From NCBI GenBank assembly GCA_020746995.1, contig JAGPXD010000005.1, positions 1,054,001 to 1,118,000 on the forward strand: DNA of 64,000 nucleotides, read 5' to 3'. The stretch is from Plectosphaerella cucumerina (Eukaryota; Ascomycota; Sordariomycetes; Glomerellales; Plectosphaerellaceae). A program made the translations under genes and the position numbers. This document shows positions 21,716 through 34,992 of the stretch, in pieces (the first letter of the stretch is position 1; the number at the start of each line of letters is the position of its first letter). The notes below the pieces were generated by a model, which saw nothing but the letters and a program-made list of their open reading frames with translations, was not told where the DNA came from and made no database searches.

Positions 21716-22089
21716 GGAGGTAGTATGTGAGGGTTCAAAGTTATTAACCTTAGGGCTGTCCGGAATGTCAGTAGGGGATGGTTGAGAATATTGGCTCAGG
21801 CCGACGGAGCACTGTAATGGCTCGACAAGTAGTGAACGTAATCGGACTTTAACCACTTAAGGTAGGTATCTAAGTGACCTAAATATATAAAGGAAATGCG
21901 TAGCGTTCCGGCATCTCCAGTATCCGACGTTAGGTCCGGCCCCCTTCTCCTCCGAACTACTAACATATTGTCGATAACCATCCCCTCTCGAAAGAGCATT
22001 AACGTGACTCGATCAGTACTTTGGGGCTAGCCAACCGAATGTCCTCCTTCGATGTGAAAGCGAGACACCCAGGCTTCCGGCATGACGGC
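21716..22089. other. Intergenic, nothing recognised
   Basis: TpA-rich 3' flank of two convergent genes; no supported coding sequence. Confidence 0.45.
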
Positions 22090-22932
22090 TTACTCGAGGA
22101 AGCCGCCACCCTGGCAGCGAGGAACCCGGTTGAGGAACCCGGGACGCTCGCACAGGGAGATGGGGCCCCTGATCCAGGAAACGCCCCTGTATGCACCAGA
22201 CTCATACGTGTCCGACATGAAAGTGGCGACGACCCTCTGGGACCCGATGCAGCCCTGGCGAACCTCGCCGTACCGGCGAGTCTTCCAGGCGTTGACGACC
22301 ATGGCGCCAGTGTTTCCCGATGCGACCGTGCCGCCGACGGTGATAGCGGTGGCGGTGGCCCAGGACCGCGAAACAGAGGCACCAACTTGGCCGGTCAGCC
22401 AGTTCGTGATGACGGTGGGCGAGAAGCTGCCGGAAACGGTGAGGGTATCGGTGACAGTGTAGGTCTGGGTGACACTGATGGTTGCGTCCCTGTTGCGGGC
22501 GGAGACAATGGGGCTCATCTGCATGTCCCAGTCGGAAAAGCGATCCGTCCTGGTGATGAGCATGGCGGTGACGGAGCACTGGCGCTTAGCCAGCGAAGTG
22601 TCGGTGCCGTTGACATCCTCTTCGTCGTCATCGATCTTCATGAGATCGTGGTCGATGGGCGGGCGACCGATGGTGATGTTCTCCGCCTTAAGCATGGCAG
22701 CATAGGCATCGCTGCTGATGACCTCCCCTGCGATTCATGAGTAAGCCTTCGTCTGATGGGGTCGTGTTAAGATAAGACACTTACAGCCATTCTCGTTGTT
22801 GACCAGAAACTCGCCGGTCTTGAGGGAGGGGAGGACAGTAAACTCATCGGCCTCGCCGCTCCGGCTCATAAGGGCGGGCACGGCAGAGGCGGCCGTGGCG
22901 AGGCACAGGATGAGGAAGTTGGAAGAGATCAT
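22090..22932 (-). CDS. Secreted effector-like protein
   Basis: Exons 22932-22785 and 22727-22090 with a 57-bp intron (GTAAGT donor, CGCAG acceptor) give 261 aa. MISSNFLILCLATAASA is a clean signal peptide. The pattern LPSLKTGEFLVNNENGW, then a Lys-Arg site in LAKRQC that could be a Kex2 cleavage point, then a Thr/Val/Ser-rich beta-type domain (SVTQTYTVTDTLTVSGSFS; TTRRYG-like KTRRYGEVRQGCIG; WIRGPISLC) recalls a fungal small-secreted-protein family sometimes annotated as celp0028-like effectors. That link is from memory. The tail after ISLC is longer than I would expect. Its position close to a RIPed transposon island fits an effector-like gene. Confidence 0.65.
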
Positions 22933-24307
22933 GGTGAAGGTTAAATGTTGAAGGGGAAGACGAGTGATGAGGAGGTGGTGGTGACGAAGCAGATGAACGG
23001 GCATAGATGGCAGAGAACAGGTAGCTTTTATGTTCAGAAGCCTCACAGTCCTTGTGCATTCAACAGCCTGTCACAGATGAGGATCCTCCTCGTGTTGACT
23101 TCGCAACACTATGCGAAAACGAAGGCCACCCGGGTCCTGACTCTGCGTAGTCATGGGCGATTGCAGCCCAGAAGCCGACTGGAAATTGAAAACGACTCAT
23201 GCGTGTTTGATCACGAGCTCCTTTTCCCGACATACTTCCAGAAGGGGCAGGTCGCCAGGAAACCTCTCGCATCGTGATAATCTTATGGGGATAAAGGTGC
23301 CGTGTAAGCGGTCTGTTGTTGGCCCGTAACACGTATTAAGGTAAGGCGGTCCACCCAAGCGGATTGTTGTCCTGAGATCGTGAGAGCAAAGTTTGGCCGC
23401 ACCGAAGGCGGGGTTTTTGGCCAATGGAAGCCGCACGTTGCCAAGTATGATCATGCTCGGCACATCCCGTCCCCACAGATCCAGTTTCTCGGTTCGGTAA
23501 CGAGGCTGGGATGACAGGCATCTTGCAGTGCTTGCAGCCTTCTCGTCCAGTAAATAACCTTGATAGCACAGCAGTCCTTATCTTCAGGGAATTAGCCCCA
23601 GACGGCTGGCCTTGCCAGGCAGGTAATCTACATGGTACCGGAGCAATTCAATCCGACGGAAAAGATCCACTTTCCGGCAGCTGGCCGCCTCGGTGGTGAA
23701 CGGTGATAACAGCCTTGACGACGTCTAGCCTCGACGCGAGGATGAGTGACAACATCTAGAAGCACATAGCCATTCTTTCAGTTTTTCTACAGCAATCACC
23801 AGTGACTGGGCAGAATAATTCAAACAGACTTGACATGATTTGTGCACGAGAGGTGTGGGTGCTTGAAGAGGGCACATTATAGGAGAACTCATCAGCCGGA
23901 TTATGGACGACAAGGTGACTGACTCGCCCAAGCTACCCAGTTTTCTCCAGCCCCAGCCTGAGCCTGTCCTTGCACAGTACCATCTAGAATCTAGATGCCG
24001 GCTTCGGCGGAGGGGCCTGAATTGCTGTGCCAATACGGATTAGTCCCTTCAAGCACTTGCTCTTCGTATTGCTTGCACCGGATATGTCAACGAAGACAAC
24101 AGGGTTAATGAGTCGCAGCAACCAGGTGACGGATTGCTCGCTATTGATATCTCGTCTTGTGGTCGATGCGAGCCTCATTCCGATGAGCACCTATGGGTAT
24201 ATAAGCCGTTTCCATCTCCAACTGTCCATCGATCGACTGGCTCTACTCACGCCTCCAATTCACATATCAAGCCCCCTCTTTCTCATACTTACAACACAAT
24301 CACCATA
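22933..24307. other. Divergent intergenic region between two secreted-protein genes
   Basis: No supported genes in 1375 bp. A TATA-like GGGTATATAAG at about 24187-24197 lies 115 bp before the next ATG and is a good core promoter for it. Confidence 0.5.
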
Positions 24308-24860
24308 ATGCAGATCATCGCATTCGCTTCCGCTGTTCTGGCGCTTGCCGCTGGGTGAGTCTTCCTCATCCCTTACGCCTCTGGGGACAGTGCTATTGCT
24401 TCCAGTTTCGCAGACTGACCTGTCCTACAGTGTCACCGCCGACCTTCACAACGTCGCTGTTTGCGTCGATCAGAGGACCAGCAGCCCCATCGGTGGAACC
24501 GGATCCAGCGTTAGCTACAACTGGGCCAAGGCTTATGTGTTGAACCCGACTGCCACAAAGTGCGCTTGCGATCTGTACAAGAGGCGCAACACCGGAAACA
24601 AGCAGTGGGACCAGTGCCCCGACTGCTGGTTTGTAGGTGGCCTGGAAGTCTGGGGGGTGCGGTAACAAAGCATGCTGACTCTCTGTGTGATAGGACGGCG
24701 TCTACTGCAACTCGGGCAGCTGGCACATTGGTGGTGACGAGGTGAGCAAAATTGCGCCAGTTATTATCATGAAGTATGTCCTGATTAACTGCGTGCTCAG
24801 ATGGACTTCTACTGCTCGAAAAGGTGTGGTGCCCAGGGTGCCGAGGCCAACCCTAGCTAA
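24308..24860 (+). CDS. Small cysteine-rich secreted protein (effector candidate)
   Basis: Four exons, 24308-24354, 24431-24632, 24694-24741 and 24801-24860, give 118 aa; all three introns (76, 61 and 59 bp) have GT..AG ends and compatible phases. MQIIAFASAVLALAAGVTA is a signal peptide. The mature chain has eight cysteines: one in VAVCVDQ, CAC, CPDC, YCN, YC and RCG, an even number consistent with four disulphides. No catalytic motif. The last residues are CGAQGAEANPS. I do not recognise a family. Four exons in 118 codons is dense. A degraded copy of the final exon lies just downstream. Confidence 0.7.
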
Positions 24861-24885
24861 GCTATTCATCTGGGGTATACGTGGA

Positions 24886-24922
24886 GCCGGTGCTCAGGGT
24901 GCTGAAGCGAACCCGAGCTTGA
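24886..24922 (+). repeat. Degenerate duplicate of the last exon of the cysteine-rich gene
   Basis: This stretch, which would translate GAGAQGAEANPSL, repeats about 33 bp at the 3' end of the real gene (24824-24860) with a spacing near 62 bp and mainly single-base differences. It reads as the relic of a tandem duplication. Confidence 0.55.
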
Positions 24923-25739
24923 CAGTTCGTTTAAGGTACACGTAGGGCTGCAATCGCCATTAAACCATTTCTTAACCGAGCAAGGTGTGCCTTGTCGTAT
25001 CCATGTCATGTGAGCCATCTTCTGGGTGCAAGTTTCGCCGCGTTCTCCCTTTTTTGTCAAGGCCAGACTTCAGTCCTCCAGGAAGCTCGGCCACATTCCG
25101 TTGTTATCTTGGACTAGGCCAAGCAAGGAAGGCAATGGATTGTAATGACAGCCTTGAAAGGCTGCCGTTGTCCCGCCGGGATGGATCCCGTGCCCTAACG
25201 GGCGCTTCAAATAGCCTACTCCCCTCCGTTGCAGGGGACGTGTCGGCGGCGGGAATGACACATACCAAGCACTTCCCTGCCTTGGTCGTTTAGCGCAGCG
25301 CCGTTAAAAATTGACTGGACTCGATGGGACGATGTGGGCACGTTCGACTCGGGTCCATGTCGATATCCCTGTCGATCGTAATCTCTGACTCGGGATTCCG
25401 TCTTGGCCGCTTTGCAGTGCTGAAGTTTTCTCCATATGAATGCCCGGTCCGACATGCGGGCCGGCAGCAGGGGCTCTGCCTGTCCGGCACCTCGCGGTTG
25501 AGGGGTCTGTGGGACAACAGGAGCTCGCCATTGCCCGGATTATGGCCCTCTTTCCCTATGATTCGGCACGGAGAAGCGTCGTGGATCAAACACGAAACCC
25601 GGGGGCAGGGTGACACTGTCAAGCATGGAACTATGGAAGTATGCCTTTCGTTAAGAAAGGTTAATCTTCTACCACACCCGAGGAAACTATCCTGGGCCTC
25701 CTAGCCTCTAATTAGCTAACCAAAGTTACCTCTTTAGGC
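24923..25739. other. Left flank of the transposon island
   Basis: No supported genes. The plus frame at 25324-25704 and its minus shadows have no recognisable features. CpA and TpG occur normally here and then almost vanish after about 25740. Confidence 0.5.
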
Positions 25740-26999
25740 GACCGATCCGGTACGCTTATTTATCGTAAATAATATAAAAATCCTATTAAGTATATCCGGT
25801 CTCCGGCCCGCTTTTCTTTCCTCCTACCTATTAGTCTATACTCTAAGTTACTTATATTATTAATCCCTACCGTAAATTTATTATTAGCTATAGTTAGTCT
25901 ATCTTTCCCTAGCTATGTCTTTTTGATACTAGCCCGGCTAACTACTCTACTCCTACCTTCCTGTCCCCTTTCTTTATCCTCCCTCCTCCTATATTAGATA
26001 TACTAATAAGCCCCGACGTACTTAAGGCTATCCGCGAGAGTAGTAGCGTTAATAACTATAACGCCTATACCTACGTTCTTTATACTATCTACTACCGCCT
26101 TCCGTCCCTCCCCTTTATTACTAATACCTCTACCTAGTGGCGCGGGACCTCCTCGTCTAGTACGACGTTAAGCTATCTATCCTAGCTATACCTAGTATCG
26201 CTATCTTATTTCGGCTACCCGTAAGGCGAGATATTATCCCGAGGAAGAAGGATACTTTATTCCCCTACCTTTTGTATAAGCTTTGTATCGTCTCCTTCCT
26301 TATCTAGGCTACCGGCGTCGAGTCTTATCGGCCCTATAACCGCTATAGCCGTGGTAACAGCCCTTAGGACTATTATATTACTATATAGGGCCTGTTAGGC
26401 TTAGAGATATCGAAGGGTGTTTATACTAACTATTATTAGGGGGGGTAGTAGAATCTTTATAGTTTCCGTATATCCCCCCTTATACTATCTATCTCTATTT
26501 CCGTTTAGTTAACTTTAAAGATACTACCTCGAGGCGGCCTAGTATCTCTATATAGTATATAGCCTAGCTACCGGATATACTTACTAATATCTTCCTAGCC
26601 TTTAAGCGGATAGAGAGCGAACTTATCCTTATAGGCTAGCCTAGTCTGTCGGTACGGGTATCTACCCTAGGCTATATAACCACGCCCGAGTTACTTAATA
26701 AGTACGAGAAAACCTAGGCCCGTTTAGCCTATCTCTACCGTCTTACTACGGAGGTCTCTATCGAGCTATAGAGTATTAGGAGAGATATATCGGAAGCTTT
26801 ACTTCTATTAACCTAGTACTACCTATATAATATATAACGGGTTCCTTCCTCCGCCCCTATCCCGACTACGACGGACGTAGAGATATATACCGATAAGGAG
26901 CCCGCCTACTACGATTCTCTAGTTAATATTACGTGACTACACTTCTCTAGTCTTATAGCGTACGACTATTACTACTATAAGCTTATCTAGTCTCTTTAT
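25740..26999. other. RIPed DNA beyond the Helitron helicase end, unassigned
   Basis: Probably the Helitron 3' part or another relic. Plus-strand patches around 26330-26470 look faintly protein-like, but I could not name them, and I could not fix the Helitron terminus. Confidence 0.35.
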
Positions 27000-27975
27000 C
27001 CCCCGGACGATCTAGTCCGGTATCCTTACCTCTAGGAAGGCCTCCCGATTTAGTAGTTCGATTAGGCTAATATCGTTAAACCACTATCCCCTTAAGAGCT
27101 ATACGTATATACTAATCGTATTATATCTCTCTCCGCCCGCTACGCCCTCCCCTCTCCGGCGCCTATATATCCCTAGTAGTATCTTCCTTAGTATCCGCCC
27201 CTACGACTTATACGCCGTTAGTATAAACCCCGGTACATAGGGTAAGCCCGTCCTTATAATCCCGGGGCTCGACGTCGCCGCGATAATACCTTAGGATATC
27301 GCCTTTACGTACTTTTAGCCGAGGGCTTATATTAGGGTCGGTACTATAATAGTATCTTTAGGGAGTCTTAGTATACGTAGGCCTTTAGTAGTAGCCGACC
27401 GAAGGAGGATCCCTTTCGGTAGTCCCGGGAAGACCGAGATAGAATTAGTTAGGGGGAGCTCCCTAAGTCCTAGTAGGTAAATAATTCCGACGGCTGTAAA
27501 CTTAGCCCCGTTAACGATTTTCAGACCTATATATATATTTACGTTAACGATAACCGGTATTCCCTCGACGTACGGGAATACCCCGGCGATAGGTATCTTA
27601 TTACCGGTATCACCGAGCTATATTACTACGTACCTCTCGATCGCCGACGGTATCCAAGTCTTCTAGTAGTAGTTCGATAGGTAGATATAGAGTTTACGCC
27701 TTATCTCCTTACTAAATCCGAGTACTACGTATAGGGTAAAGTCCTATCAGTCCTAGTTTACGGGGATAATACCGTAGTATCCGTCGGTAAAATCGATCCT
27801 AGTAGTAGGGTCGAACTAGGCGGCGAGCCTATCTATATCCTCGCGGGTTTACTACCCCTAGTATAGCCGGGCTAGGAAGTCTATAAGGTACTAGTTATCC
27901 TCTACTTACTTCTACTTAGTTAGTATAACGATATTTATAACGGCGTCCTATAGTTTTTTAGCCTTACTCTCCTTC
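27000..27975 (-). mobile_element. Helitron fragment: C-terminal part of the helicase
   Basis: Read on the minus strand, this contains NGAKFTAVGIIY, a STPR-like stretch ending GIIRTGLPYVPGFILTAYKS, and YVQLLRG, matching the last motifs of Helitron PIF1-type helicases (the SLYVQLSR-like motif close to the C terminus). It continues the helicase of 34993-36998 across the Gypsy insertion point. Stops and Tyr substitutions are frequent. Confidence 0.75.
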
Positions 27976-28450
27976 TGTTACAACCCAGATACAATCTTCC
28001 AAAGATGTATAGTCTGGAGAGGCGGTGGTATATACTAGTAGTGCGTGCTGGGTAACTAATGAGTAATATGTCGTAGCTATCGTCGTTATCGTGCTTGTCG
28101 TTAATATCGTAAAGCGTTACGCTTCTTTACTATAGGCTAAAGGAGGTTTCTAATAAAGACTTAAATTAATTACTATCGTGAGTCTATCTGTCCCAACTAG
28201 CCGCCGAGCACTTACTTAAGTACTCGAGGCCTATCCCTGGATTACCCAGGCTAGTAATCTATTTTAGCGATATTATTAGTCAGTAGGATTATAGCTTACT
28301 ACGCTCTATAAGCTAAAGGCTTATAGCTCACAGTAATCTAAGTTCCTCGCACGATTAGCTAGATATAGTGGGGCCCGAGGTCGCCTTATCGGAGGCCCGA
28401 TAAGCGCGACCCTTGGTCGGAATAACCTACTCCCTGAGCTGGGTGTTATA
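27976..28450 (-). repeat. Gypsy LTR (3' LTR relative to coding)
   Basis: It begins TGTTACAACCCAG and ends CTGGGTGTTATA. It matches 34513-34987 over the full 475 bp. The differences I saw are transitions. Confidence 0.85.
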
Positions 28451-28466
28451 AGATTCCCCTCCTCTA
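28451..28466 (-). other. Polypurine tract of the Gypsy element
   Basis: On the minus strand the bases immediately before the LTR read AGAGGAGGGGAATCT, a typical plus-strand primer tract, which confirms the element's orientation. Confidence 0.65.
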
Positions 28467-31400
28467 GGTCGATATCCTAGCGACTAAGTATAAAAGGTAT
28501 GTTAGCCCCGTTCGCGGACCCTATTAGGTTTTTCCTCCTTTATCTACTAACAAAATATCTAGCGAACCTTCCGAATTTCCGTTATCGCGAAAAACCCTCG
28601 AGTAATAACGACTTACCCGTCGAATCGAACGAAACGGCGTGATTACCGATATACCCTATACTTTCTACTTCTAACGGAAACTCCGGTGTCGTATAGACCC
28701 GAAGTCTTCGAAGTACTTAGAATACACGAAGCGCGCTTAGAAATATAATAGTATCTTAGTAGCGGCTTCTCGTAAGTCTAACGCAGTTCTACCTAGTTAC
28801 TACCTTAACTAACAATCGTAGTAGATTATTTAGAGAAGTCGGAGAAGGCTCTAGAGATATAAGAAGAAGATACTAAAGAGTAATTAGAGAAGTTATAAGA
28901 GTAACTTTCCGAAGTTATAAGCCGCTTACGGCGGATCCGGACGATAAAGAAAAAGGTATAGTAGCGAGCGGAAGAGGCGTTCTAACGCGGTTTATAAGAG
29001 ATAGAGGAGGAGGTCGACGGTAGGCTGTTACCTACACTGGAGTCGCACGAGCGCTAAGTAGTTAACAATCTATCGGCCTTAGGCGTATAGCCCGACGCTA
29101 ATTTCGTGTTATTTAGGTTAGGAATACCTAATAGAACTAGCGGAGCCGAAGCTGCGTATTCCTAAGGTATTCGAGCGGTTCCTATATATTTTCCTTATGT
29201 CCGTAGCCTTCCTATTTAACTAGGTATTCGTCCCGTCCTTCTTACGTAGTTCGATAGTCGAGAATACGCTCGACTATGTATTCCTCTGTGTTGTCTACTA
29301 GTAGGTTGTGTTCGAGTAGCACGCCGTCTGGTATAGGCTTAAGAAGTACGATATAAAAGACCGGGTGTATTTTTATATTCTTAGGTAAGGAGAGTCGAAA
29401 ATTAGTTTCTAAGATTTTCTTAAGAATTTTAAAAAGTCCGATTTTTTTAAAATCTAATTTATTATTAGGTTATTTTATTTTAATATTTTTATAAATAAGG
29501 TAGACTTTATCCCCCTCCTTAAAGGATAGTCCCTTTATCCTTAACTAGTTAGCGTATTTAGTTATTCTGAGCCGTACTAGGTAAAGGTCGTTACAAAGTA
29601 TATCGTGGATTTTCCGAATATCGTCGGCGAGTTTAGTCGCCTTAGGAGCCTTCGAAGCTTCCCGTAGTTCTCCGTATATAGTAGGTATAAACCCGTAGTT
29701 AGCGTAGAATAGTAAGACTTTAGTTAACTCACTTAGTACGCTGTTATACGCGAACTAAGCGGTAGGTAATAGTTAAACCTAGTTCTCCTATTAGTAGTCG
29801 ACGTAATAGTATAGGTACTACTCGAGTATCTAATTTATATATTTAGTCTGTCCGTTAGACTACGGGTGGAATACGGTAGAGAGGTTACAGTCTAGTCTAA
29901 GTTATTTTATAAGGGCTTTCTAAAAGTTACTTATAAATAGCTTATCACGATCCGAGATAATACCCCGTGGTATACTATGCTACGAGGCGACGTTACGTAG
30001 GAAGACGTAAGAGAGGTCTTCCGTAGTTCCCGTTTTAAGGTATAGTAGAAAGTAGGCGTACTTTGTAAATCGGTCGATAATAACTAGGATAGAGTTATAT
30101 TTCTTCCCTGAAATTAGCTCCTTGGATAGTAGTAGGTCCGTGATAAAGTCCCATGAGATAGACGTCTATAGACTGTCTACGACAGGGAGAGGTTGGATTT
30201 CTCCGTATAGCTTGTGTCGCGATACTTTACTTTTTCGATAGAGGTTATAATCCTTGATTACGTCTTGGACTTATTATCTAGTGATCTGGGTGTCGTGGTG
30301 TTACCGGAGGCGTTAGAAGGTCTTCTAAACCCCTTAGTAGCTATACGCGGGTACGCTATAGACTCGACGAATGAGTTGTTTGGTAGTTTCCTTAGTTATA
30401 GTTAAGACCTCGAGGACTCGTTCGTTAGGTACTAGATTACCGTTAGCGTTAATCGAGAGGATGGCGTTGTGATCCGGGACTTCCGTACTAAGGAGGTCGT
30501 TACGGCGGCTAAGTATATCGGCGCGCCTATTCTCTAATCCTTTACGATAAGTAATAGTAAAGTTGAATTCCGAAAGGAACTCGGCCTATCGTGTCTATTA
30601 CTTATTTAACTCCTTTATAGTCGTGAAGTTAATAAGGTTCTTGTAGTTAGTGTAGACCTTGACCGGGTGTGTTGTACTAGAGAGGTATAGCTTCTATTCC
30701 TTAAATACTTCGATAATAGCTATTAACTCTTTGTCGTGGATCTAGTAGTTAAGCTTAGGTCCGTGGAGCTTCTTTGAGTAGAAGGCGACGGGGTATAGTC
30801 GTCCTTCCGTGTCTCGTTATATAAGTTATCCTCCGAGCGTATAATCGGATACGTCGGTTTTAACTTTAAACGGAAGTTAAGGGTCGGGGATTCTAAGGAT
30901 CGGTTTACTTAGAATTTAGTCTCGAATACGTTAAAAGGCCAGGTCTTCCGCGTCACCCCAGGTGAACGGCTAGTCCTTTTTCGTGAGGTTAGTAAGAGGT
31001 CGGGAGATATCGCTATAGCCCTTTATAAAGCGGCGATAGAAGTTAATAAATCCCAGGAATCCTCTAATATCCTTTAGATCCTATAGCGTTAGCTAGTCCC
31101 TGACTATCTGGATCTTCTTAGGGTCTATCCGGATTTCTCCGGGTCGGATATTATATCCGAGGAAGTCCACTTCCTGAATATAGAACTTCGTCTTTTCGGG
31201 CTTAATAAGTAGCTTAGCCTCTAACAGTCGTTAAAGGACTTAGTAGATATACTCCTTGTAAGTACTAAGGGTGCGTAAGAAGATAAGGATATCGTCGAGG
31301 TATACCACCACAAAGATATCGAGGAAGTCACGAAGGACTTTATTAATTATCGTTTGGAACGTAGCCGGAGTATTAGTTAGGCCGAAGGGTATAACTAGAT

Positions 31401-34400
31401 ACTCGAAATGTCCTCGACGGGTACGGAATACCGTCTTCCACTCCTCGCCTTCCTTCATACGGATCAAGTTATACACGCCTTTAAGGTTAAGGGCCGTAAA
31501 GTACTACACTCCAACTAGTAGATCTCGGAGTTCAGAGATAAGGGGTAAGGGATAGTAGTTCTTAATTATAATATCATTAAGTTACCGATAGTTAATACAT
31601 ATCCGGAGCTTACCGTTTTTCTTAGGCACAAAGAGGATTAGGTAGCTAGCGGGTAATTTAGACGGTTAGATATAGCCTTTACGGAGGTTCTCCTCAAGGT
31701 ACTCGTCCAAAGCAACCTACTATTTCTTATTCGTGTGGTAGATTTTGAAGAATCGTGGCTGGGTACCTTCCTTAAGCACGATCTCGTGGTCATAGTGGCT
31801 GTGTTCGGGGAGGACTATATCGAGTTCCTCCTGGAAGATCGCGGCGTACTAGTAGTATTCGGATAGGATATCCTTCATCCGTTCTTAGAGCGTTAGTTAC
31901 TATAGGTCGTTATAAAAGTCTGGCTGTAAGTAGGGGGCTGGGTACTTTTACTATAGTACTAAGTGTGTCGTTATTCGCTCGGGTCGCTATATTAAAGTAA
32001 GGAGATATCTTATAGTCTCGTTCCGAGACTATACCGGAGCTACATCTCTCTATTAGATCTAGCCAAGATTCCAATTAATCGTAGGGTTCTATTTCCTAAG
32101 CCAGGGAATACCTAGAATAATATCCTATTTACCGATCTCGGTAATATTAAATTAGGTTAGTATAGTACGTCGCTAGATACGGATATAGAGGGGCGTAGTC
32201 TCCTTATCGATACGTCCTTGATTATACTGCATAAGCCTACCTTCGGTAGATCTTAGTTAGTAAGGGTTTAGCTTACAGTCTGTTGTAAGGCTAAGTCGCT
32301 ATCGGAGTCGTGGCGATATATAGTTCCCCTACACTCCGCTATCCAGGAGCGCTACGTACTCTCTTCCGTTAAGGATAACCTGTAACACTAGGTGCGCGGA
32401 GTCGCTTTTGTTGTATACCGTGTTATACAGGGTCTTATTAAGTTTTATTCGTGCCTACTCTTACCCTTATAAGAGCGGCGTAACTCTTTTCCCGAGTCGT
32501 CGTGGTATTCACGCCTTATCTTAGGTCGCTAAGAGGAAGAACTTAATAACCTAGATTTCCTTCTCCTGACTTTGTCCGACGTGGCTATACTAGTACCTTA
32601 GGCCTAATAGCCTGAGGTAGGCAAGTTAGTAATTAAATCGCGACGGATAACAGTTAATTCCGGGATTATAGGTAAGTTAAGGTACTACTATTCCTCGTTC
32701 TTCCGAAGGGTCCTTTTAGCCCTCTAGCGACAGAGTTTATAGTTACCCTAGTAGTTCGGGTCGATCCTAGCGAGGGTCTATCCTAGGTTCCTAGTAGTAC
32801 CGGGCTGGGACTAGAGGATCCTCTATTTACGGATCTTCCGCGAAGTATATACCCTATATATATCGATAGGGTAGTCAAACCAAAGGGTCTCGCGACTAAT
32901 ACATAGTATAGGGTATTCGGGTAATAGTACGAAGATAATAGTTCTCTTCCCTAGTAGGTAAATAGTAGGTACCCAATAGGGTAGTTCTTCGTTAGTATAG
33001 ATATATTCGATTGTGTTGTCGTTAGGTCGCCTGGGGTAGAAGTTGTAACTAAGCTTCTATACGTAATATATAGGGTAATCGTCGTAGATACATTAGGCCT
33101 AAAATATAGTATTATAGTCGGGGCTACTAGGGGGTAGGCGATTATTATCGTCTTCCCTGGGACCGAGAGTATAAGTTATATAGGGTGCTTTACTAGTATC
33201 TCGAGCGTTATACCCGAAGAAGTCGATAGCTTTATTTTCCTTAAGATCTCTATATCCCTCTAGCCGGATAGTAAGTTATTAGTCCTACGGCTGGGTATCG
33301 GGGATTAATTCTTTGTCTCCGGAGGTTACGGGTTCCTACGTCGTTTCGCTTTCTTCTTCTTCGCTAGGGTCGATAACTTCAACCTAGTGGTTCCATCGGA
33401 CCACCCTCTCTTAGGTGGATATCGAGCTTTACTCTAGGATCGCGAGAGTCCGAACCGTAGTTTAGGGTCTCTTATTATACCGAGTAGTATTAAGCTATCG
33501 GGGTCCTTTAATACACTTAGGTTATCGGTATTTACGTGCGAAGTAGCCTGTCTTATAGTAGTTAAAGTACTCGATATCCTTCTTATCCTTTTTTCCTTTC
33601 TGTAGAACGTCGAGCTCTATAGGGCCGGCGTGTATAGTTCCTCTATAAGCGGTAGTTATACGACGCTTATTACGATAGTTAGACGGGTGTTAATACTTAC
33701 GGCTCGTGTTAGCGCGCAGAGGTCTATTAAAGCGTCCGGAATAGTATCCGTACTTCTCCTACTTACGTTTATATAGGCGGTTATCGATTTTTACGGCTTT
33801 AGCGATATAGTCGCTAAACTTAGTAGGTCGGTCTAGCTTAGAAAGCTTATCCTTTACTTTATCCTTAAGTCTATTATAGAAAGCGGCTATTAAGGGTTTA
33901 TCGTCCTATCCTAAGCGGGAGGTGATCTGCCGGAATTTAGCGATATAGTCGGCGGCGGATCCTCGCTACTTAAGGTTTCGGAGTTACTATTCGGCGGTAC
34001 GTTCCTTATTAGGGTCCCCGAAGGTAGCCCGGAGGTACTTCTCGAACGCCTTAAAGTTACCGAAGATTTTAGCGGTAAGGGCTTTGTACTTCTCTAGGTT
34101 ATAGGTATAGTCTAGGTAGTCGCGCTGGATGGGTTCGAACTAGGCGAGAGTATCGCCCCTGAGGAATACGGCGGCGCTAAAGACTTTATCGACTTCCTGC
34201 TAGAGGTCGCGGGTATAGAAGACCTGGAAAGCCTTTAGGTGTGTAAGGAAGCCAGGGAGCTCCTCCTTTCTTCTATCGAAGGTAGGAGGTTTAGGGTAGC
34301 GGAGGCGTAGGCCCCCGGTAGCCCTGTTAGTAAGTTGCTCTTTTATCTTATTATTTTCCTACTAAAGCTGGGTAATTATAGTAAGGACCTAGTCTATACT

Positions 34401-34512
34401 AGCGGCGGGAGCCCTAATAACGGAACCGGATTCGCGTACGGCGGGAGCTATAATAACTACGTGAGTATTACTCGGTAGTCGTAGAGAACGTACTAAATAA
34501 GAGTAATTAAAG

Positions 34513-34987
34513 TATTACGACCTAGATATAATCTTCTAAAGATATATAGTCTGGAGAGGCGGTAGTATATACTAGTAGTACGTGCTGGGTAACTAATGAG
34601 TAATGTGTCGTAGCTGTCGTCGTTATCGTGCTTGTCGTTAATATCGTAAAGCGTTACGCTTCTTTACTATAGGCTAAAGGAGGTTTCTAATAAAGACTTA
34701 AATTAATTACTATCGTGAGTCTATCTGTCCTAACTAGCCGCCGAGCACTTACTTAAGTACTCGAGGCCTATCCCTGGATTACCCAGGCTAGTAATCTATT
34801 TTAGCGATATTATTAGTTAGTGGGATTATGGCTCACTGCGCTCTATAAGCCAAAGGCTTATGGCTCACAGTAATCCAAGTTCCTCGCACAATTGGCTAGA
34901 TATAGTGGGGCCCGAGGTCGCCTTATCAGAGGCCCGATAAGCGCGACCCTTGGTCGGAATAACCTACTCCCTGAGCTGGGTGTTATA
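34513..34987 (-). repeat. Gypsy LTR (5' LTR relative to coding)
   Basis: Partner of 27976-28450, with C/T and G/A differences clustered at the two ends and a nearly identical middle. Confidence 0.85.
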
Positions 34988-34992
34988 CCTTC

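Larger units (their letters stand above)
27976..34987 (-). mobile_element. RIPed Ty3/Gypsy chromodomain retrotransposon
   Basis: A 7012-bp element with 475-bp LTRs and 5-bp target duplications CCTTC at 27971-27975 and 34988-34992. Coding runs on the minus strand. A gag-type zinc knuckle with Cys changed to Tyr lies near 33540-33580, a protease ALLDSG core near 32330-32370, reverse transcriptase at 31240-31476 with the VVVYLDDILIF box, an integrase segment HSIPRGIISDRDK near 29940-30000, and a chromodomain near 29170-29290 with Trp codons changed to stop. A purine-rich tract lies next to the downstream LTR. The gene order gag-PR-RT-RH-INT-chromodomain is that of fungal chromoviruses. It is inactive. 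Confidence 0.85.

Noticed and set aside
31271..31555. Plus-strand open frame inside the Gypsy element
   Set aside because: Shadow of the reverse transcriptase frame on the minus strand.
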